From: an uncultured Clostridia bacterium
GTDB lineage: Bacteria > Bacillota > Clostridia > Oscillospirales > Ruminococcaceae
Length of the DNA: 64,000 nucleotides
Assembly (NCBI GenBank): GCA_947625155.1
Contig: CANQNG010000003.1
Coordinates: forward strand, 1 to 64,000
Direction: 5' to 3'
Part shown: one piece after another, positions 57,197 to 64,000 of the stretch
Layout of the letters: each line of letters starts with the position of its first letter
Position numbering within the stretch: the stretch's first letter is position 1
The notes under the pieces: generated by a model
What the model was told of the DNA's origin: nothing
What the model saw: the letters and a program-made list of their open reading frames with translations, nothing else
Database searches by the model: none
Position numbers and translations under genes: made by a program

Positions 57197-57675
57197 AGGC
57201 TCCGTTGTGCCTCCCAATGCCGGGCTATGCCCGGCAAAGGTCGGCTTGCTCGATTGCTACTTAATCTTAACTGAGAGCAGTCGCCCTTTGCGCCGAAGGT
57301 GCATTGGGCGACAAGACAAAAGTTTTTTGCTCCAGCTTTTTTTCAAAAAAGCTGGCGGGTGTCCAGAGGGCAGCGCCCTCTGGTCGCCGCCCGCAGGCGG
57401 CGAAACACTTCTATACTTCGCCATTTTCAGGGGTGAAGTCCAAAAACAGCATGGATGCTGTTTTTGGACGAGGGGGCACTTTTGGCAAAAAAGTGCCCCC
57501 TTCTTTCCTCTTATTTGAACTATCCTTTCCGCCCTTGGGCGGAGCAGCGTGACGCTGCACCCGTCCTGCCTCCCAATGCGGCTACGCCGCAAAGGTCGGC
57601 TTGCTTAACTGCTGCTTTTATCTTACCTGAAACAGAGTAGATGCACATAATAACCGCAATTTATTCACTCCCATA
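57197..57675. repeat. Mosaic hairpin repeat element, copy 2 (expanded)
   Basis: Shared modules with 13709..14020 plus additional perfect stem-loops at 57218-57236, 57280-57312, 57332-57355, 57363-57383, 57384-57403, 57438-57469, 57471-57501, 57529-57542, 57544-57558, 57577-57591. Confidence 0.88.
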
Positions 57676-57687
57676 TTTTCCCAGCGC

Positions 57688-57716
57688 TTGACAAGATCCT
57701 TTTTTTGTGGTAAGAT
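57688..57716 (+). promoter_or_regulatory. Promoter of the topoisomerase A gene, TTGACA-N17-TAAGAT
   Basis: -35 at 57688-57693, -10 at 57711-57716. Confidence 0.75.
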
Positions 57717-57768
57717 AGTAAAGTACGCTATTCCCCGCCCTAAGGCGGCTCCATAGAAAGGATACATT

Positions 57769-60003
57769 ATGCCAAGGAAAAAAGAACCCCCAAGACCCAA
57801 AAAACCAGCCATGGATGCATGGTTCGAGAACGAAGGCACTACGCAGGAGGAGGAGATCACCGACACCCTCGAAAAGAACTACCTCCCCTATGCAATGAGT
57901 GTCATCATTTCCCGTGCGCTTCCGGAGATCGATGGCTTCAAGCCCTCACACCGCAAGCTGCTCTACACCATGTACAAAATGGGCTTGCTCAACGGTCCAC
58001 GCACCAAGTCCGCCAACGTGGTAGGACAGACCATGCACCTGAACCCTCACGGCGATCAGGCGATCTATGAGACTATGGTGCGCCTGACACGCGCGAACGA
58101 ATGCCTTCTTCACCCCTACGTGGATTCCAAGGGAAATTTTGGTAAATATTACAGCCGGGATATGGCATTTGCCGCTGCCCGTTACACGGAAGTGAAGCTT
58201 GCCCCTATCTGTGAGGCATTATTCTCGGAGATCGACAAGGAAACGGTAGATTTTGTCCCAAATTACGACAATACCATGACTGAGCCAACGCTGCTCCCGG
58301 CAACGTTCCCGTCCGTTCTCGTCAACGCCAATATGGGTATCGCCGTCTCGATGGCAAGCAATATCTGCCCGTTTAACCTCGAAGAGCTGTGCAAAACGTG
58401 TATCAAGCTCATGGACGACCCGAAACACGACATTCTCTCTACCCTCAAAGGACCGGATTTCCCCGGCGGCGGCATTTTGCTCTATGACGAAGAGGAAATG
58501 CGCAAAGTCGTGGAGACCGGGCGGGGCAGCCTGAAACTTCGGGCAAAGTGGAATTACGACAAGGCAGCCCGCTGCATCGAGATCACGGAGATCCCCTACA
58601 CCACAACACTGGAGCAGATCAAGGACAAGATCACGGAACTTGCCAAAAACGGAAAGCTGCGTGAAGTCACCTATGCCCGTGATGAGATCGATGTGAACGG
58701 CTTCCGTCTTGCCATTGATGTGAAGCGGGACATCGACCCCGAAAAGCTGATGCAGAAACTGTTCCGTATGACACCTTTGCAGGATACGTTCGGCTGTAAT
58801 TTCAACATTCTGATCGGCAATATGCCACGGGTCATGGGTGTGCGGGAAATTCTGGAAGAATGGCTCTCTTTCCGCATGGAATGTGTCAAGCGCCGGGTAT
58901 TTTTCGACCTCAACAAAATGAAAGACCGCCTGCATCTGCTGCTCGGTCTGAAAAAGATCCTACTGGACATCGACAAGGCGATCGCGATCATCCGGGCTAC
59001 ACCCGAAGAGGTGCAGGTCGTTGCCAATTTGATGGACGGCTTTAGCATCGATGAGATCCAAGCGGAATATGTGGCAGAGATCAAGCTCCGTCACCTCAAC
59101 CGGGAGTACATCCTCAACAAACTTGCCGATGTGGACAAGCTGACGGAAGAGATCTCTGACATGGAGGATATTCTTGCCAAGCCGGGGCGCATCCGCACCA
59201 TTATCAAGGAGGAGCTGAAAGCTGCGGCTAAGAAATACGGTCAGCCCCGCCGGACGCTCATCATGGATGCCGTTGACGAAGAGCCTTACGTTCCGGAAGA
59301 TGATACACCGGATCATCCGGTACACATTTTCCTCTCCAAAGAGGGCTATTTCAAGAAGATCACGCCGCAAAGCCTGCGCATGAGCGGTGAGCAGAAAGTC
59401 AAGGACGGCGACAGTCTTATTCTCCAGCTCGATGTCACGAATAAGACCGAGCTGCTGTTCTTTACGGATAAGGCGCAGGTCTACAAGGCAAGGGCAAGTC
59501 AGTTTGAGGATTCCAAGGCAAGTTTGCTGGGCGACTTTATCCCGGTCAAGCTTGAATTTGAGGAAAATGAACATCTAGTCGCCATGCTGCCTGCCGGGGA
59601 CTACACCGGTTCGCTGCTGTTCGTCTTTGAAAACGGCAAGATCGCCCGTGTGCCGCTTTCTGCCTACACGACCAAGACAAACCGGAAACGCCTGACGAAC
59701 GCCTTTTCTGACAGATCCCCGCTTGTCAAGCTGTTCCACATTGCGGAAGATGTTCCCCTGCTGCTTCGCTCTTCCGGAAATCGTGCGATCCTTGTGCAGA
59801 CCGGTCAGATCCCGGAGAAATCCACACGCACTTCTCAGGGCGTACAGGTCATGACTTTGAAGGCAAAGCAGACCGTCACCTCTGCGGAACTCCCCACCGG
59901 AGAACGGCTCGCACAGGTGGAGACCTTTGCAGCCCCGAACATTCCGGCTGCCGGAAAGCTGGCAAAAGACCTCGAAGATGCCGGACAAATTTCACTGATC
60001 TAA
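57769..60003 (+). CDS. DNA topoisomerase (ATP-hydrolysing) subunit A, gyrA/parC family
   Basis: LPYAMSVIISRALPEIDGFKPSHRKLLYTMYKMG; NPHGDQAIYETMVRLT; RYTEVKL active-site region. Confidence 0.92.
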   Translation: MPRKKEPPRPKKPAMDAWFENEGTTQEEEITDTLEKNYLPYAMSVIISRALPEIDGFKPSHRKLLYTMYKMGLLNGPRTKSANVVGQTMHLNPHGDQAIYETMVRLTRANECLLHPYVDSKGNFGKYYSRDMAFAAARYTEVKLAPICEALFSEIDKETVDFVPNYDNTMTEPTLLPATFPSVLVNANMGIAVSMASNICPFNLEELCKTCIKLMDDPKHDILSTLKGPDFPGGGILLYDEEEMRKVVETGRGSLKLRAKWNYDKAARCIEITEIPYTTTLEQIKDKITELAKNGKLREVTYARDEIDVNGFRLAIDVKRDIDPEKLMQKLFRMTPLQDTFGCNFNILIGNMPRVMGVREILEEWLSFRMECVKRRVFFDLNKMKDRLHLLLGLKKILLDIDKAIAIIRATPEEVQVVANLMDGFSIDEIQAEYVAEIKLRHLNREYILNKLADVDKLTEEISDMEDILAKPGRIRTIIKEELKAAAKKYGQPRRTLIMDAVDEEPYVPEDDTPDHPVHIFLSKEGYFKKITPQSLRMSGEQKVKDGDSLILQLDVTNKTELLFFTDKAQVYKARASQFEDSKASLLGDFIPVKLEFEENEHLVAMLPAGDYTGSLLFVFENGKIARVPLSAYTTKTNRKRLTNAFSDRSPLVKLFHIAEDVPLLLRSSGNRAILVQTGQIPEKSTRTSQGVQVMTLKAKQTVTSAELPTGERLAQVETFAAPNIPAAGKLAKDLEDAGQISLI

Positions 60004-60036
60004 AAAAAGCCCCCTGCCGGAAACGACAGGGGGTAA
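60003..60036 (+). terminator. Terminator downstream of the topoisomerase A gene
   Basis: ccccctg-ccggaaacga-caggggg hairpin between convergent genes. Confidence 0.6.
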
Positions 60037-60062
60037 GTTGATGTTTTGCGAATTGGGAGTCA

Positions 60063-60992
60063 TTACTCCTTGACACCGCCGAGTGCAACGCCGGCGATAA
60101 TGAACTTAGACAGGCAGAAGTAAATAATAACGATCGGCAAGATCGACAGACATACGCAGAGGTAGTTTACACCATAGTTCGGTGTTCTGTCGAAGCCCAA
60201 GATGGAGGATACCATGATCGGTATCGTTTTCTTGCTCTGATCCTTGAGGATCATGTTCTGCGTGTAGTAGTTGTTCCAGTTTGCAACGAATGCGAAGATC
60301 GCCTGAACTGCAATTGCGGGCTTCATCATGGGAAGTGCAATTGTCAGGAATGTCCGATACTCGCCACAGCCGTCTATTCGGGAAGCCTCCACGATGTCCA
60401 GTGGGAAACTCGACTTCATGTACGACTTCATGAAGAAGATGACCGCAGGTGCCGCAACTGCCGGAATGATCAGCGGGATGAAGCTATCGATCAGGTTGAG
60501 CTGATACATAAAGTTTACGAAACCAGCCGAAGATACCTGTACCGGGATCATCATCACAGCGATGATGAACGTATAAGCCGGACCGCTGAGTTTGAAATCA
60601 TAGACTGTCAGACCGTAAGCTGTCATGGCGGAGAAGAACACCGTCAGCAGCGTGGTGCAGCCCGCAATGATCAGCGAGTTTATGTAACCTTTGACAACAT
60701 TGAACTGACCAGCATACATCTGAGCAGTATTCTTGTCGGTACGGCTCGCATCCTCCGGGAGCTTCTCCAACAGGAAGTTGATGTTCGTCATCAGAGCATT
60801 GCCGGGAAAGAACTGTGAAGCGTTTCTGCGGAGTTCCTCAGACGTGTGTGTCGCATTGACGATCAGAATGTAGATCGGCACAAGGCATAGCAAAGTCAGC
60901 AAAATACACACAATAAATACTGCAGTAGATTTCGCAACGATCTTTGCATGATAATTATCCTTGGGCTGAGCGTAAATGTCCTTTTTACTCAT
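60063..60992 (-). CDS. Carbohydrate ABC transporter permease (MalG type)
   Basis: EASRIDGCGEYRTFLTIALPMMKPAIAVQAIF EAA motif. Confidence 0.93.
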   Translation of the reverse strand: MSKKDIYAQPKDNYHAKIVAKSTAVFIVCILLTLLCLVPIYILIVNATHTSEELRRNASQFFPGNALMTNINFLLEKLPEDASRTDKNTAQMYAGQFNVVKGYINSLIIAGCTTLLTVFFSAMTAYGLTVYDFKLSGPAYTFIIAVMMIPVQVSSAGFVNFMYQLNLIDSFIPLIIPAVAAPAVIFFMKSYMKSSFPLDIVEASRIDGCGEYRTFLTIALPMMKPAIAVQAIFAFVANWNNYYTQNMILKDQSKKTIPIMVSSILGFDRTPNYGVNYLCVCLSILPIVIIYFCLSKFIIAGVALGGVKE

Positions 60993-62017
60993 AGCGTCAA
61001 CCCTCCCTGCTTCATCTTAGCTTTGTACTGCTTTTCAGCTCTCTTGCGCTGCTTCTTCTTCGCGATCTCGTCCTTATCACGGTTCATATAGAACGTGATC
61101 GAGCCTAGTATCGCCGTTATGACGAAGATGATCATGGAGGCAGCGCCCGCCAGACCATAGTTGGATACATTGGCAGGACCGTTGTTGAAGTTAGCATATA
61201 CGAAAACTGCGACCGTTTCCAGATTCTTGCTATACTGAGCGCCAGTCCTCAGCAGATAAGGAATATCGAACATCTGGAGACCACCGATCATGGAAGTAAC
61301 GAGCGTGTACACCATGATAGGCTGCAGCAGAGGCAGAGTTACCCTGAAGAAGATCTGTGACGAGTTTGCGCCGTCGATATCGGCAGCCTCGAACAGAGAT
61401 GGGTTGATACCCATGATACCGGACATGAGCATGATCATGGTATTACCGAACCACAGCCATGTCTGAATAAACATGACAAGGATACGTGCCGGCCAAGGTG
61501 TGGAAAGGAACTTGATCGGATCTTCCATGCCAAAGTTGTGCATCAGCAAGGAGTTTACGAAGTAACGCTCCGAATCACCGAAGAGGTTCACATACAGAGC
61601 TGCAACGGATGCAGCCGTGATGATATTCGGCATGTACATAACGACTTTGAAAAATCCCTTGCCCGGAAGCTTGAGTTTTGCATCTGTAAACCATACAGCA
61701 AGCAGCAAAGACAGCAGGATCTGCGGCACAAAGTTACCGAACCACAGGATAAAAGTCTGTCCGAGCGCTTGTAAAAATTCTGCCTTGATGTTGGCAGCAC
61801 CGGGAGCAAGACCTTGTCCAAGCACAATGGTGGTATAGTTATCAAGTCCTACCCACGCACCACAGTTGGACTGGTTGCCCTTGAAAGAAAGAATAAAGGT
61901 GTAGATCAGAGGCCAAATCTGGAAAAAGGCATACACAAGGAAAAAAGGTGCAATGAACATATATCCGTATTTGGCATAACTGATAGATTTGATGCGACGC
62001 TGTGCAGCTGAAGCCAT
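60989..62017 (-). CDS. Carbohydrate ABC transporter permease (MalF type)
   Basis: FEAADIDGANSSQIFFRVTLPLLQPIMVY EAA motif; overlaps the downstream permease by 4 bp. Confidence 0.93.
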   Translation of the reverse strand: MASAAQRRIKSISYAKYGYMFIAPFFLVYAFFQIWPLIYTFILSFKGNQSNCGAWVGLDNYTTIVLGQGLAPGAANIKAEFLQALGQTFILWFGNFVPQILLSLLLAVWFTDAKLKLPGKGFFKVVMYMPNIITAASVAALYVNLFGDSERYFVNSLLMHNFGMEDPIKFLSTPWPARILVMFIQTWLWFGNTMIMLMSGIMGINPSLFEAADIDGANSSQIFFRVTLPLLQPIMVYTLVTSMIGGLQMFDIPYLLRTGAQYSKNLETVAVFVYANFNNGPANVSNYGLAGAASMIIFVITAILGSITFYMNRDKDEIAKKKQRKRAEKQYKAKMKQGGLTL

Positions 62018-62125
62018 TGCTTGTTCACCCTCTCAACATGAATTTACAACATGTTGCCTATGGGGGCAGAATACCCCCACAGGCGACATATTTAGTATTT
62101 GGTTTCCTAGTTCTAAACAGAGGGC

Positions 62126-63544
62126 TTATGCCTCAGGAGCAGACAGGTCGGTGTTCTTGGATGTAGCATCAGCCACGAAGTCAGCGATGACAGTGTCAAC
62201 ATCTTTGGACTCGATCTCATCCTTCAGTGTGTTCAGGAAGCTATCCTTCAGGCTCTGGTCATACTTGGAGATGGAGTCGCTCATGTTGATGCCATCAGCA
62301 ACTTCCGTCAGTACAGCGAACTGATCCTGACCGCCCAGCAGCGGGTTGGAGTTGGACTTTTCTTCCACGATCTCAGCCATAGCAACCTTGTTGTTTACAA
62401 AGTCGCCGGAGCTCAGAGCGTATTCCTTCATAGTATCCTTGTTTACAGTGAAGTATCTGATGAAGTCAGCAGCAGTAGCCTTGGTGTTGATGGTCTTTGC
62501 AACGCAGAGCCAAGAACCGCCCCAGAAGTATTCCTGCGGACCTACAACGATGTTCCAGTTACCTTCTGTACCGCAGTTACCCTCGAGCTGTGCACCCTGA
62601 GTCAGGCACCATGTGGAGAAGAAGTAGCCGAGGCACTTACCGTCTACACCGTAGTTGAACCAGTCGCCATCCCACTGTGCAATAGCAGGATTTACATAAC
62701 CGTTGTCAACATACTTCTTTGCCATCTCAGCAAAGTCCCTAGCGGTAGCAGTGTTGATCACGCCATCCTCTACCCATGCACTGTCGATAGCGGTGGAGTA
62801 GCACTGCCACATACCGCCCAGAGAGCAGGTCATGTATACATCGCCGCCAGTAGCATCCTTCAGCTTGCCAGCAGTCTCCTCGAACTTATCCCAGTCAGCA
62901 ACAGCTGCCTGCATATCCTCAGGTGTCTCGATACCGAGCTGCTCCTTAGCAATGTCGGTATTGTAAGCCCAGCCGCCTGCTGCTGCCTGCCAAGAGCAGC
63001 CCATCAGGTCGCCGTTCTCGTTGGTAGCAACGTCTACGGTGTACTGATAAGCGTCCTTGTAGTCATCCTTGGTGAGACCCAGCTCGGAAACCGGCAGAGC
63101 ATACTCATCGGTGATGTAGTTCAGGATCCAGCCAGCTTCTGCAACGAACAGGTCGATGTCCTTACCGGAGCCCAGGAATGTTGCATACTCAGTGGAAGCA
63201 GAAGTACCGTCTGTACCGGACTGTTCCCACTTTACGTTCTCGTTGCCGTACATATCCATCATCGGACCGAGGTCGTTGTTGTTCCAGCAAACGATGGTCA
63301 GTGTAGGATCGTCATCGGTCAGGTCAACGGAAGGTGTCTCCTCGCCAGAGCTTTCCTCATCGGAACTCTCATCTGCGGAGCTCTCATCTGCGGAGCTCTC
63401 ATCTGCGGAACTTTCATCAGCGGAACTCTCGGTAGCGGAACTGCTGTCGTTGCTGGACTCGCTGCCACCATTACAAGCTGTGAATGCAGTAGCAGACATA
63501 GCCAGAACAGCGAGCAGAGCCAGTGTTCTTGTCAATTTGCTCAT
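62126..63544 (-). CDS. Extracellular carbohydrate-binding lipoprotein
   Basis: AMSATAFTAC lipobox, Ser/Asp/Glu repeat linker, family 1 SBP-like body. Confidence 0.92.
   Translation of the reverse strand: MSKLTRTLALLAVLAMSATAFTACNGGSESSNDSSSATESSADESSADESSADESSADESSDEESSGEETPSVDLTDDDPTLTIVCWNNNDLGPMMDMYGNENVKWEQSGTDGTSASTEYATFLGSGKDIDLFVAEAGWILNYITDEYALPVSELGLTKDDYKDAYQYTVDVATNENGDLMGCSWQAAAGGWAYNTDIAKEQLGIETPEDMQAAVADWDKFEETAGKLKDATGGDVYMTCSLGGMWQCYSTAIDSAWVEDGVINTATARDFAEMAKKYVDNGYVNPAIAQWDGDWFNYGVDGKCLGYFFSTWCLTQGAQLEGNCGTEGNWNIVVGPQEYFWGGSWLCVAKTINTKATAADFIRYFTVNKDTMKEYALSSGDFVNNKVAMAEIVEEKSNSNPLLGGQDQFAVLTEVADGINMSDSISKYDQSLKDSFLNTLKDEIESKDVDTVIADFVADATSKNTDLSAPEA
63366..63440. repeat. 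Five 15-bp tandem units encoding ESSAD-type pentapeptides
   Basis: ctctcatctgcggag and variants at 63366, 63381, 63396, 63411, 63426. Confidence 0.9.
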
Positions 63545-63616
63545 TGGTATTTTCCTCCTTAAGATATATATATTATATTTCCTTGTGAAATATAATATGC
63601 TTGGGTTTCGGCACGG

Positions 63617-64000
63617 TCAAAGGCGTGCCACGGTCTTTCCTTTCAGCAATTCGGTCTGCACCGTGCAGATGCGTTCGCTTTCGGGAATTTCATCTTTCTG
63701 AAGCAGCCGGAGCATGAGAGCCGCCGCACGCTCACCGATCTCTTTGGTATCCTGCCGGACAGTTGTCAGGTACGGACCAGCCATTTGCAGAAGCGGATTT
63801 CCGTCGAATCCAACGACGGACACCTCACCGCCTACCACAAGATCGGCATCCCGTATCGCCTGCATACCTGCTACGGCGCTGATATCATCGGGATAGAAAA
63901 TGCAGGTCGGCTGCAATTTCCGGAGAAGCTGCGTGGTCAGTTCATAAGCAAGTGCTGAGTGGAGATATTTTCCCTGCAACAGCATGCTGCCGTCCACTTC
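63617..64000 (-). CDS. LacI family transcriptional regulator, C-terminal part (N-terminus beyond window)
   Basis: SVVGFDGNPLLQMAGPYLTTVRQDTKEIGERAAALMLRLL; reading frame open at the window edge. Confidence 0.85.
   Translation of the reverse strand, partial: EVDGSMLLQGKYLHSALAYELTTQLLRKLQPTCIFYPDDISAVAGMQAIRDADLVVGGEVSVVGFDGNPLLQMAGPYLTTVRQDTKEIGERAAALMLRLLQKDEIPESERICTVQTELLKGKTVARL

Noticed and set aside
57257-57592. 111-aa minus-strand ORF in the second repeat element
   Set aside because: Spans multiple palindromes; no ribosome binding site or conserved domain.

Overview
The window is a chromosomal segment from a Firmicute. Gene content (cellulosomal dockerin mannanase, SpoIIP, GerW/YtfJ, type III glutamine synthetase) suggests a Ruminococcus-like Oscillospiraceae; taxonomy is an inference. 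No phage, IS element, CRISPR array or rRNA operon was recognised. Recognisable blocks are: padR and glnN; a zur-znuA-znuC-znuB-type metal uptake operon; tRNA-Arg(CCG); spoIIP; metA; a 5S/1.3S/12S transcarboxylase-like biotin operon; dacF-ytfJ-DUF2953-scpB-scpA-M50; rpmB; sseB; bioY; a dgt-dnaG-rpoD-mutS-like operon; two D,D-carboxypeptidase-type genes; a GH26 mannanase with dockerin; the str operon (rpsL-rpsG-fusA-tuf) divergent from rpoBC; a GH25 lysozyme; a topoisomerase IV/gyrase A subunit; and a CUT1 sugar ABC transporter with a LacI regulator. The least explained signal is a mosaic, hairpin-dense intergenic repeat family with copies at about 13.71-14.02 kb and 57.19-57.67 kb. Its modules recur in different orders, and the hairpin stems differ between copies by compensatory, pairing-preserving changes. 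Other leads are a promoter-plus-hairpin candidate small RNA near 9.6 kb, a terminator-like hairpin in the glnN leader, a BirA-type operator on the bioY promoter, two large beta-propeller-like/solute-binding lipoprotein paralogs, a MutS-like ATPase with a substituted Walker B, a VanY-like protein lacking key catalytic residues, and an AT-rich orphan gene. All calls come from reading the sequence and supplied translations; no database searches were run.
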